Of a stretch of DNA of 64,000 nt, positions 24,799-32,684 are shown piece by piece; the first letter of the stretch is position 1; each line of letters starts with the position of its first letter. Below the pieces are notes generated by a model. That model had not been told where the DNA came from and made no database searches. It was given only the letters and a program-made list of their open reading frames with translations. Source of the stretch: PNAI01 sp035574295 (GTDB lineage: Bacteria; Pseudomonadota; Alphaproteobacteria; Rhizobiales; Xanthobacteraceae); the NCBI GenBank assembly GCA_035574295.1, contig DATLYX010000106.1, positions 1 through 64,000 of the forward strand, read 5' to 3'. A program made the translations under genes and the position numbers.

Positions 24799-27726
24799 CT
24801 ACTGCGCGGTTTCGATCTTCTTGTCCGCCACGGCGGCCTTTGCCACAGACGCACGCCGCGGCAACAGTTCCGCAAGCCTGGTCTCCAGCGCGCGCCAAGT
24901 GGCAAAATCGTTCAGCGGCGAGCCTTCCAGCACCGCGAGCGCGGCCGAAGCGAGGAACGGCAGCGCCTGCAGCACCAGCACCAGCGCGAACAGATTGATC
25001 TCGCGGACGAGCTCGTAGTTCGTTGCATAGAGATAGACGGCGCTGCCGATGAGCAGCGTTCCGATGACGGCCTCCCAGAACGCCGGGAAGTCGCCGCTCC
25101 TGCGCGCCCATCCGCCTTTGGCGGTGCGCAAGAACGGCAGGCGGTTTTTGATCAGGCTGGCGCCGACCGCTCGCGCCACCGTCCACTGCACTGACATGGC
25201 GGCGAACAACGCGCCGAGCGCCTGACCCGCCGGAATCGCCACGCGCAGACGATAGAGCGCCAGGAAATGCGCAAGCGACACTACGAACGCGGCGATGATC
25301 GGAAGCGTCAACACCTTATCGGGAATGGCAATGCCGAGCAGCGCAACGAACGGGACCCAGATCAGGTTCATGAGCGCGACCAGCACGCCAAGGCTCTCCG
25401 CGCCGAGCCAGTTCAGCCACCCCATGGCGAACTCGCGTTTCTGCTCCCGTGCCAGCTGGCTTGCGCCCGGCAGGAAGCGGCGCCAGTGCTTTTTCACGAT
25501 CTGGCAGCCGCCGTAGGCCCAGCGATAACGCTGGCGCTTGAACTGATGATAGTTGTCCGGCAACAGTCCGTGGCCGTAGCGGCGGTTGGTGTAGTGTGCG
25601 GTCCAGCCATGTTCGAGGAGGCAGAGGCCAAGGTCGGTATCCTCGCAGATGGTGTCGCTCGACCAGCCTCCCGCTGCCTCCAGCGCCGCACGCCGGATCA
25701 GGCACATGGTGCCGTGCACAATGATGGCGTTGGCCTCGTTCCGCTGCACCATGCCGATGTCGAAGAAGCCGGCGTATTCGCCGTTCAGCGCATGGTGCAT
25801 GACGCTGCGCGCATCGTCGCGGTGATCCTGCGGCGCCTGCACCAGCCCCACCTTGGGATCGACAAACAACGGCACGAGATCCTTGAGCCAGTTCTCGTGC
25901 ACCACATAGTCCGCATCGATCACGCCGATGATTTCCGCATCGCTCGCGGTATGCGCCAGCGCCAGCCGCAGCGCGCCCGCCTTGTAGCCAGCAAGATGAT
26001 CCTCGCGCACGAATTTGAAACGCTCGCCAAGCGCGCGGCAATGCTCCTCGATCGGCCGCCAAAACGCCGGATCAGGCGTATTGTTGATCACCACCACGCA
26101 TTCGAGATTCGGATAATCGAGCCGCGCCACCGAATCGAGCGTCGCCTTCAGCATCTGCGGCGGCTCGAAATACGCCGGCACGTGAATGGAAACCTTCGGC
26201 GCATAGGGCTCCGGGACGAGCGGCGGGGCGCTGATCAACCGCGCCGGCTTGCGCCCGAAGGCGACCGCGGCGATCTCCTCGATCCGCGACAGCGCGATGA
26301 TGATCAGCGGCACCAACAGGATAAGGCCGAGCGTGAGGGCGAATGCCGCGCCCCACACGAAATAATGTCCCTGCCAATAGGCGAATACCGTTGCCGCCCA
26401 GGCGCCGATCACCTGCGCCGCGCCGGCCCGCACCAACACCTGACCCAGCGTAATGCGCGGGAAGGCCAACAACGGCAGCGACAGCAGCACGCCGATAAGC
26501 ACCGCGAGCGCGGCGAGCTTCCAGTGGTCCGCATTGGTGATGACGTCGGTCCAACTGAATTTCGGCCGGCGGTCGGCGTCGAACAGGCCCCAATACGGAC
26601 CGACGCCGCCTTCGAACGTCTTCCACGGCTGATCGAAGGCTTCGATGATGTTGTAGTCGATGCCTTGCGCCTCTGCGCGGGTGACGAATTCGCGGATCAC
26701 GCTCGCCTGGGCGTTGCGGCTGGGGAACGCATCGCGGCGGTTGTATCCGGCGCTCGGCCAGCCGAATTCGGCGATCACCACGCGCTTTCCGGGATACATC
26801 TGCCGCAGCAGGTTGTAGATGCGGATCACCTCGTCGACCGCCACCTTTTCCGACTGGCCTTCCCAGTACGGCAGCACATGGGCGGCGATGTAGTCGACCG
26901 ATGACGCCAGCTCGGGATGGTCGCGCCACACGCTCCAGATTTCGCCGGTGGTCACCGGGACATGCGGCACCTCGCGCTTGACCCGCTGGATCACCCGGAT
27001 CAACCGCGCCACGTTCACGCGCTCGAGCAGCTTCTTTTCTTCTTCGGCGTTGCGCGCCTGCGCGATCACCTGCCGCTCTTCCGGCGTAAGGGCTTTGTAC
27101 CCGCCCTCGGGTGAGCGGGGCTTCAGATCGTCTTCCGGGAAGAAGCGCTTATCGTCGAGGAAGATCGACTCGCCGCGGTACACGGTCTCGTTGCCGATCA
27201 CGATGCCGTCGACGTTGCGGTGCCGCCGCGCAAGCTCGATCACCCGGTGCAGCTCGCAGGCGTTCTTGCTCAAGCCGCGCCGCCGGCAGCCTTCGTCGTG
27301 CTTGAACTCCTTCGGTTCCGTCCCCACCCAGGCGCCGACCGTGACCCTGAGCCCGAACTCGTTGGCAATGGCCGGGATGAGCTCGCCGCCGAGGGTGGAC
27401 GAATAAGTGCGAACCGAGCGCGTGTAAGGCGCCAGCGTCTTCAGGTCGGCCCGGATTTCCGTCGCGGTCGGAGGAGGCGAGTAGTCGGGCAGGCTCTTAC
27501 CCCGGTACGGGGAGTAGGAGAGGCTTGCCAGTTGGCCATTGAAAGTCGGGGCGTAGCCCTGGTCCCGCATCAGGACCCAAAGGCCGAGATGGACGCAGGA
27601 CACCAGCGCAACAACGGATGCAACGACGCGGATCAAGGGAACCAAGCGGGGTTGTAGTTTGTCGCTGCCTTCCCATGCCCTGGGTCGGCACATGCTTAAC
27701 GCACCTCGGGCGAGGTCGTTCCGCAT
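24799..27726 (-). CDS. ndvB: NdvB-like beta-glucan synthase (GH17 + GT2 fusion)
   Basis: Large inner-membrane protein (975 residues) resembling Bradyrhizobium NdvB, which makes cyclic or branched beta-1,3/1,6-glucans for osmoadaptation and host interaction. After an N-terminal membrane anchor (30-55) comes a GH17-like domain with both catalytic glutamates (Glu180 in IVIGNE, Glu320 in VIAEFGWPSAG). Membrane helices near 400-480 lead to a processive family-2 glycosyltransferase with DAD (604-606), EDTD (695-698) and QRYRW (732-736), then further C-terminal helices. The combination suggests one protein that polymerises and remodels the chain. An ATG 11 codons later is an alternative start. It faces the M20 gene tail to tail. 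Confidence 0.85.
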   Translation of the reverse strand: MRNDLARGALSMCRPRAWEGSDKLQPRLVPLIRVVASVVALVSCVHLGLWVLMRDQGYAPTFNGQLASLSYSPYRGKSLPDYSPPPTATEIRADLKTLAPYTRSVRTYSSTLGGELIPAIANEFGLRVTVGAWVGTEPKEFKHDEGCRRRGLSKNACELHRVIELARRHRNVDGIVIGNETVYRGESIFLDDKRFFPEDDLKPRSPEGGYKALTPEERQVIAQARNAEEEKKLLERVNVARLIRVIQRVKREVPHVPVTTGEIWSVWRDHPELASSVDYIAAHVLPYWEGQSEKVAVDEVIRIYNLLRQMYPGKRVVIAEFGWPSAGYNRRDAFPSRNAQASVIREFVTRAEAQGIDYNIIEAFDQPWKTFEGGVGPYWGLFDADRRPKFSWTDVITNADHWKLAALAVLIGVLLSLPLLAFPRITLGQVLVRAGAAQVIGAWAATVFAYWQGHYFVWGAAFALTLGLILLVPLIIIALSRIEEIAAVAFGRKPARLISAPPLVPEPYAPKVSIHVPAYFEPPQMLKATLDSVARLDYPNLECVVVINNTPDPAFWRPIEEHCRALGERFKFVREDHLAGYKAGALRLALAHTASDAEIIGVIDADYVVHENWLKDLVPLFVDPKVGLVQAPQDHRDDARSVMHHALNGEYAGFFDIGMVQRNEANAIIVHGTMCLIRRAALEAAGGWSSDTICEDTDLGLCLLEHGWTAHYTNRRYGHGLLPDNYHQFKRQRYRWAYGGCQIVKKHWRRFLPGASQLAREQKREFAMGWLNWLGAESLGVLVALMNLIWVPFVALLGIAIPDKVLTLPIIAAFVVSLAHFLALYRLRVAIPAGQALGALFAAMSVQWTVARAVGASLIKNRLPFLRTAKGGWARRSGDFPAFWEAVIGTLLIGSAVYLYATNYELVREINLFALVLVLQALPFLASAALAVLEGSPLNDFATWRALETRLAELLPRRASVAKAAVADKKIETAQ

Positions 27727-27781
27727 CTAGTTACAGCTCGTGGCCTTTTGAAGGCGCACTGAACCGCCTCTTGGCTTTCGG

Positions 27782-28255
27782 TTACCGCGTCGCCGACGTT
27801 GATCCGGTAGGTCCGATGGCTGCAGCCGCCGGTTGTGCCGGCGCCGAGGGGCTCATCCAGCAAGCGTGTACGCGTGCGTGGAGGGTATCCGGAGCCTTTG
27901 GATCGATGCTGCCCTGCCGGACCACGCAACGGAAAGCCTGTTGCAGGTGGGGGGCTGGACAGCCGAATCGGTCGTAAAGGTCGAGATGGCGGAAGGCGGT
28001 ATCGAGGTCGTCGCGCCAAAGCAGGCTGACGACCCGCCGTCCAAGCCACACGCATTCCGGATTGCCCGCCGGGCCGGGAATTTGCCGGCTGGCTTCTGCA
28101 AATTCATCGATCCGCCGCTGCCCGCTTTTCCCTGCCTCAGCCGCCCCCGGCGCCGCCTTTGCGTCGCTGGTCTGGGCGGAAACCGGAGTGACCGTGAAAG
28201 GGAGGAGGACGGCGCACAGCGCGATCAGGAGGGCACGCAATGTTTGGTTACGCAT
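27782..28255 (-). CDS. Secreted protein between the two beta-glucan genes
   Basis: A 157-residue protein of unknown function. The ATG at 28255 gives a signal peptide (ALLIALCAVLLPFTVTPVSAQ). The mature part has four cysteines (PECVWLG, RFGCPAP, AFRCVVR, HACWMS) that may form two disulfides, and an Ala/Pro-rich tail. It lies 55 bases upstream of the NdvB-like gene on the same strand, so it probably shares its transcript and may serve glucan synthesis or export (inference from position). An upstream in-frame start at 28312 would hide the signal peptide. Confidence 0.7.
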   Translation of the reverse strand: MRNQTLRALLIALCAVLLPFTVTPVSAQTSDAKAAPGAAEAGKSGQRRIDEFAEASRQIPGPAGNPECVWLGRRVVSLLWRDDLDTAFRHLDLYDRFGCPAPHLQQAFRCVVRQGSIDPKAPDTLHARVHACWMSPSAPAQPAAAAIGPTGSTSATR

Positions 28256-28468
28256 ATGGGCTTCGTCTCGCCGCTTTGGTTTATTTGCCGCGATCAAACG
28301 CCTTACAAACATGCAATTGGGTCAGCATAGTGACAGCGACAGCCGCTCTTGTCTTATGGTGACTTTACTTTGCATGTTTGTCCAGCGCGCCGCCTGTAAA
28401 TCGTTAAGGTGCGTCATCTTTGCAATAGATGACAAGCGCAGAGCCGACAGCATGCGGACGATCTGTCG

Positions 28469-30076
28469 ATGTGGAAGTCTGTCAATTTGTTCATCCTGAC
28501 AGCAGCCGCCGTGGTCCTCGCCTGGTGGTGGCTTGGCGCTCCGGTGTCGATGCCGCCATCGCCGCTTGGCTCCGGAGAAAAGCTGTATTGCGTCTCATAC
28601 GCCCCGTTCCACGGCAGGCAAACGCCGCTCGATCCCACCACCCGCATTCCGCCTGCGCAAATCGAGGAGGATCTCGCGCAGCTATCGCACATCACCGACT
28701 GCGTTCGCACCTATTCTGTGCACCTCGGTCTCGACCATGTGCCGCAAGCAGCGCGCAAGCACGGCATGCAGGTGATGCTGGGCCTTTGGCTGTCGAGTCA
28801 CGCCGACCGCAACGAGTTTCAGATCGCGCGCGGGATCGAGCTTGTCAGGGAATTTCCCGACGTCATTCGCGCGGTCATCGTCGGCAACGAAGCGTTGCTG
28901 CGCGGCGAGATCTCTCCCGCCGCGCTCGCGGAGACTTTGCGCCGGGTGAAGGCGCAGGTGGACAAGCCTGTGACCTATGCCGACGTATGGGAATTTTGGC
29001 TGCGGCATCGCGATCTCAGCCCGGCGGTCGATTTTGTCACCATCCATATTCTGCCCTATTGGGAGGACGATCCGATCCCGGCGCAAAGTGCCGCCGATCA
29101 TGTTGCAGCCATCCGTCGCCGCGCCGTGGCCGAATTCCCCGGCAAGGAAATCGTGATCGGCGAAACCGGCTGGCCCAGCGCGGGCCGCATGCGCGAGGGG
29201 GCGCTGCCGTCACCCGCCAACCAGGCGCGCGTGCTGCACGACATTTTGGCGCGCGGCAAGCGTGACAATTTTCATGTCAATTTGATCGAAGCCTACGACC
29301 AACCCTGGAAGCGTTACCTCGAAGGAACGGTCGGCGGCCATTGGGGCCTGTTCGATGACGCCCGGCGCGCCGCGAAATTTTCGTGGGGTAAGCCCGTATC
29401 CAATCACCCGCATTGGCCATGGCAGGCCGCGGGCGGCGTCGCGCTCGCCGCGTTTGTTTTTGCATTCGGCCTCCGCCCGCAGCGCCGTGCAACACCTCCG
29501 GTCTCGGCGCCCCGCAGCCTCCCGGCGATCGTTCTCATTGCATTGACCGGCGGCGTGCTTGTCGGCTGGACCGTGGAGAACGCGCTCCTGGAGGGTTTTG
29601 GTATCGGCGGACAGCTTCGTTCGGCGGCGCTGGTGACGCTTGCCGTTGCTTCGCCCTTGCTTTGCGCCGCCGCACTGGCGGCGAATGCCCCGCTGCCGAG
29701 CTTCGATCGCATTCTGGCCGCACGCGAGGAGCGCGAGCGTGATCCGCTTTTGCTTGCGCTCGGCCTCGTGCAGATGCTCGCGTGCGTTCTGGCGGTCCAG
29801 GCTGCGCTTCTGTTGGTGTTCGACCCGCGCTATCGCGACTTCGCCTTTGCGCCGCTGACCGCTGCGGCGGTGCCCTTTCTGCTGCTGCGATTGACCGGCC
29901 CGCACGCAGCAGGACCGCGCGCGCCGGCGGAAACCGTAGCCGCAGTGGTGTTGTTGCTTTGCGCCGGCTACATTGTGTTCAACGAGACGATCGCCAACTG
30001 GCAGGCGCTCTGGCTTTGTGCGGCGCTCTTTGCGCTTGCGGTCAGTCTGGCTCGGGCGCGGGCCGCGCCAGGCTGA
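28469..30076 (+). CDS. ndvC: NdvC-like beta-glucan synthase/transglycosylase (GH17, membrane)
   Basis: A 535-residue protein like Bradyrhizobium NdvC, involved in the beta-1,6 part of the glucan. An N-terminal anchor (7-24) precedes a GH17-like domain with LYCVSYAPFHGR, Glu141 (VIVGNEALLRG) and Glu232 (IGETGWPSAG), both catalytic positions kept. From about residue 315 there are some six membrane helices. It is divergent from the secreted protein and NdvB-like genes across a 213-base gap, so the locus has a shared control region. Its 3' end overlaps by 35 bases the convergent membrane-protein gene. In yeast GH17 proteins are transglycosylases, which fits branching or cyclisation. Confidence 0.85.
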   Translation: MWKSVNLFILTAAAVVLAWWWLGAPVSMPPSPLGSGEKLYCVSYAPFHGRQTPLDPTTRIPPAQIEEDLAQLSHITDCVRTYSVHLGLDHVPQAARKHGMQVMLGLWLSSHADRNEFQIARGIELVREFPDVIRAVIVGNEALLRGEISPAALAETLRRVKAQVDKPVTYADVWEFWLRHRDLSPAVDFVTIHILPYWEDDPIPAQSAADHVAAIRRRAVAEFPGKEIVIGETGWPSAGRMREGALPSPANQARVLHDILARGKRDNFHVNLIEAYDQPWKRYLEGTVGGHWGLFDDARRAAKFSWGKPVSNHPHWPWQAAGGVALAAFVFAFGLRPQRRATPPVSAPRSLPAIVLIALTGGVLVGWTVENALLEGFGIGGQLRSAALVTLAVASPLLCAAALAANAPLPSFDRILAAREERERDPLLLALGLVQMLACVLAVQAALLLVFDPRYRDFAFAPLTAAAVPFLLLRLTGPHAAGPRAPAETVAAVVLLLCAGYIVFNETIANWQALWLCAALFALAVSLARARAAPG

Positions 30077-30422
30077 GGATGAGGATCGCCAGCGCCAGCG
30101 CCGCGAGCGCGCCGTTGTAGAGCACCAACCCCGCGCCGCCCGCCAACAGCCCCAAGGTGAGCAGCACGACCGACGGACGCATCAGATTGAGCACGGCAGC
30201 AACCAATGCAATGATGCCGAAGGCGGAATTGTTGAACATCGCAGTGGCGGCCCGCCGTATTCCGCATCTCCAGTCCTGGGAACCGGCATCGCAGGCAAGC
30301 CCCACCACGCTCGCTTCAATGATCTGGTAGCGGACGTAGAGCGCACTGCCGAGCGCCACGCCAGTCACCGCCGCGAGCCAGTAGATTTGCGCTTTGCTGG
30401 GCCGATAGAGTTTTCGCGCCAT
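30042..30422 (-). CDS. Hypothetical membrane protein, beta-glucan locus
   Basis: A 126-residue protein with about three membrane helices (QIYWLAAVTGVALGSALYV, then two near the C-terminus) and two cysteines in the loop between (LACDAG, DWRCGI). No family recognised. The ATG at 30422 was chosen; a start at 30476 would run through the palindromic repeat 30425-30473, which therefore lies directly upstream. Its 3' end overlaps ndvC on the other strand. Confidence 0.65.
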   Translation of the reverse strand: MARKLYRPSKAQIYWLAAVTGVALGSALYVRYQIIEASVVGLACDAGSQDWRCGIRRAATAMFNNSAFGIIALVAAVLNLMRPSVVLLTLGLLAGGAGLVLYNGALAALALAILILSLARPAPEPD

Positions 30423-30424
30423 TA

Positions 30425-30473
30425 GCGCATGTTCCGGAAAAGTGGGAACCGGTTTTCCGACAAGGACATGCGC
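30425..30473. repeat. Rhizobiales-type palindromic intergenic repeat
   Basis: Nested inverted repeat: outer arms gcgcatgt/catgcgc and inner arms cggaaaa/ttttccg around gtgggaaccgg. This wording (ggaaaagtgggaaccggttttccg) is a well-known short dispersed repeat of Rhizobiales genomes. Only one copy was noticed in this window. It sits between two minus-strand genes and could form an RNA hairpin there. Confidence 0.8.
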
Positions 30474-30485
30474 CACGTAAAATTG

Positions 30486-31304
30486 CTAGCGCAGGGCCAA
30501 CCGTTGACCGTCGAACACGGCCGGCTGGCAGACCGCGCCTGCGGCAGTGATAACCGCGCAAAGCCGCGTCGCCAGCGCGGCGTTGGCAAGCGGACCGGCC
30601 ACGAGGCGCAGTTCCACACTGCCGGGCCGACCCTTCTCGCGGATGGTGATGAGCGGCCGCAGGCCGTCGAGCAGCGCGCCATGCCGGCCCTTGACGGCGG
30701 ACCATAGCGTGCGGAGACCTTCGATCGTTTGTGCGCTACCCAGATCCACGCCGAACTCGACCTTCGGCATGGTGGGCGGTTCTGGCGACGCGACTTCCTG
30801 CAGCGGCGCAAGCGGCGGCAATGCCACTTGCGGTTGATTGCTGCCGGTCGCGGCAATTGGGCTGCCGGTTGCGCTGCCGGCGGGCGTCGCAACCGCAGTC
30901 GTGATCGTGCCTGTTGTCACCGGCGCGGTCTCGGTCGGTTGAGCCGGCGCCTGCACGCGATTGAGGGAGCCGGTGATATCGCCAAGGTGCTTTTCGATTG
31001 CCTCGAGCCGTTCGAGCAGGCGGTTCCGATCAATGTTGATTTCCTTCAGGCTCTCGGCCAGCCGCTGCATCTCCGCCGTAGCTTGGATGCTTTCGCGCGA
31101 CGGTATCTCCCGCGGTGGCGGCACCCCCTGCAGGGACGCAAGAGACTGCGCCAGCCGCTTGAGCCCGGTTTCCGTGCTACCGACCCAGACGGCGATTGCC
31201 ACCGCCAAGCCCGCCGCGAAGCTCCACCACCCAAGCCGCATGAATGCCGCCCCGTCTACGCGCCTCGTTTGCGTCAAGGACGCACGAGCCTCTGCTCCGG
31301 CCAC
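30486..31304 (-). CDS. Membrane-anchored protein with coiled coil and SPOR-like C-terminus
   Basis: A 272-residue protein. One membrane helix (FAAGLAVAIAVWVG) is followed by a heptad-rich coiled coil (about 75-115), a Pro/Thr/Ala-rich linker, and a C-terminal domain (FGVDLGSAQTIEGLRTLW through VFDGQRLALR) that looks like a SPOR or SPOR-like fold, which in other proteins binds denuded septal peptidoglycan. A gggag stands before the GTG start at 31304. It is divergent from glmU. The role is inferred from architecture only. Confidence 0.7.
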   Translation of the reverse strand: MAGAEARASLTQTRRVDGAAFMRLGWWSFAAGLAVAIAVWVGSTETGLKRLAQSLASLQGVPPPREIPSRESIQATAEMQRLAESLKEINIDRNRLLERLEAIEKHLGDITGSLNRVQAPAQPTETAPVTTGTITTAVATPAGSATGSPIAATGSNQPQVALPPLAPLQEVASPEPPTMPKVEFGVDLGSAQTIEGLRTLWSAVKGRHGALLDGLRPLITIREKGRPGSVELRLVAGPLANAALATRLCAVITAAGAVCQPAVFDGQRLALR

Positions 31305-31451
31305 CGCCGCATCTCCCGGTCGCGAATCACTTGCTTGAAAACACTAGCTGATTCGCATCAGCCCCGCTGCGTTCAGCATGGCCTCAGAAGAACCGTCGCT
31401 CTTTCCCGCGCGGTCGCGCTCGGCTATGACGGCGCCCGACCGGAGCGCCCG

Positions 31452-32411
31452 ATGGGAACCTGCCTGGCGATTGTCCTTGCCGCCGGCGAAGGCACGCGCA
31501 TGCTTTCGCCGCAGCCGAAAGTCCTGCATCAGCTCGGCGGCCGATCGCTGCTCGCCCATGTGCTCGGCGCCTTGCGCGCCGCAGGGCCGACCCGCACGGC
31601 CATTGTGGTGGCGCCGAATCACGCTGCAGTCGAAGCCGAGGCGCGGCGTGTGATCCCCGATGCGGAGATTTACGTGCAGGCCGAGCGCCGTGGCACGGCA
31701 CACGCGGTGTTGGCTGCCCGGCCCGCAATCGAACGCGGCGCCGACCACATTCTGATCATCTTCGGGGACACCCCGCTCATCTTGCCGCAAACCTTGCGCA
31801 AGCTCCGCGACGCGCTCACCGATGCAACCGCGGTGGCGGTGCTCGCCTTCCCCGCCGCCGACCCCACAGGCTACGGCCGCCTCGTCATGTCGGGCGGCGA
31901 GCTTCTCGCCATCCGCGAACAGGACGATGCCGACGAGAGCGAACGCGCCATCGGCCTGTGCAATGGCGGCCTGATGGCGCTTTCAGGTAAACATGCGCTT
32001 GCGATTTTGTCCGCCATCGGCTGCAACAACCGCAAGCGGGAATTCTATCTGACCGATGCGGTCGCCGTGGCACGCCGGATGAATCTGCGGGCGGCGGCAA
32101 TCGAAGTCGCGGAGGACGAAGTGATGGGGATCAATACCAAGACCCAGCTTTCGCAGGCGGAGGCCGCATTACAGAAACGCCTGCGCGCGGCGGTGCTCGA
32201 GGCGGGCGTCACCCTGATCGCGTCCGACACGGTGTATTTGTCCGCCGACACCAAGTTCGGCAAGGACGTTGTGATCGAGCCTTTCGTGGTATTCAAACCG
32301 GGGGTCGTGGTCGAGGATGGAGCCGTGATCCGGTCGTTCTCCCATCTCGAAGGCGTCCGGATCGGCAAAGGGGCGACCGTAGGCCCATTTGCTCGGTTGC
32401 GGGCCGGCTAG
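31452..32411 (+). CDS. glmU: GlmU, truncated: uridylyltransferase domain with acetyltransferase lost
   Basis: Bifunctional GlmU normally acetylates glucosamine-1-phosphate and then attaches UMP. Here only 319 residues are encoded against about 450. The N-terminal pyrophosphorylase is complete: LAAGEGTRMLSPQPKVLHQ, TPLILPQTL, YGRLVM, NGGLMA, EFYLTDAV and VMGINTKTQL. The chain enters the left-handed beta-helix (VVIEPFVVFKPG, IRSFSHLEGV) and stops in GPFARLRAG at a TAG. In E. coli the acetyltransferase residues lie at or after this point, so that activity should be absent. The 273 bases up to glmS show no GlmU continuation in any frame. glmS follows normally. A divergent SPOR-like gene lies upstream. 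Confidence 0.85.
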   Translation: MGTCLAIVLAAGEGTRMLSPQPKVLHQLGGRSLLAHVLGALRAAGPTRTAIVVAPNHAAVEAEARRVIPDAEIYVQAERRGTAHAVLAARPAIERGADHILIIFGDTPLILPQTLRKLRDALTDATAVAVLAFPAADPTGYGRLVMSGGELLAIREQDDADESERAIGLCNGGLMALSGKHALAILSAIGCNNRKREFYLTDAVAVARRMNLRAAAIEVAEDEVMGINTKTQLSQAEAALQKRLRAAVLEAGVTLIASDTVYLSADTKFGKDVVIEPFVVFKPGVVVEDGAVIRSFSHLEGVRIGKGATVGPFARLRAG

Positions 32412-32537
32412 CCACGCGGTGGCAGCCGGGCGGTGAAGTAGGCCACGTAAGCTGCGCAGGGCGGGCAAGCGGGCAAGTGGATAGCAGGCAACAAGACGCC
32501 GCAATCCTGGGGTTTGAAGGCACCCGCCGTAACCATG

Positions 32538-32565
32538 CTTACAGGAAAGCGTGCTAGAGTATGAT
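32538..32565 (+). promoter_or_regulatory. Possible promoter for glmS
   Basis: A TATGAT (-10 type) at 32560-32565 is preceded after 16 bases by CTTACA (-35 type) at 32538-32543, within the region after the truncated glmU. It would give glmS its own start of transcription. Sequence match only. Confidence 0.3.
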
Positions 32566-32659
32566 TTACGCGCATATTTTTCCATTAACCTGCGGTGACT
32601 TGCGGCAATGAGCTGAAGGGCGCCGTCAACCGCCTGAGGCACCGCGGCGCAAGGGGCGC

Positions 32660-32681
32660 ATGGAGTGTGAATGGAGTGTGA
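32660..32681 (+). repeat. 11-bp tandem duplication before glmS
   Basis: The sequence atggagtgtga occurs twice in immediate succession, ending three bases before the GTG start of glmS. Each copy holds a GGAG, so the ribosome-binding core is duplicated; the second copy is at a good distance from the start. Confidence 0.85.
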
Positions 32682-32684
32682 GAC

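Noticed and set aside
25267..26904. 545-codon frame antisense to the NdvB-like gene
   Set aside because: Arg/His-rich shadow; the other strand shows GH17 and GT2 motifs.
30729..31451. Long in-frame extension upstream of glmU
   Set aside because: It is antisense to the SPOR-like gene and the GlmU fold starts exactly at MGTCLAIVLAAG; the extension is shadow.
32412..32560. Leftover of the glmU 3' end as a frameshifted fragment
   Set aside because: All three frames were read for hexapeptide repeats and the GNFVE/NHLTY landmarks; none is present, so a simple frameshift or nonsense mutation is not supported.
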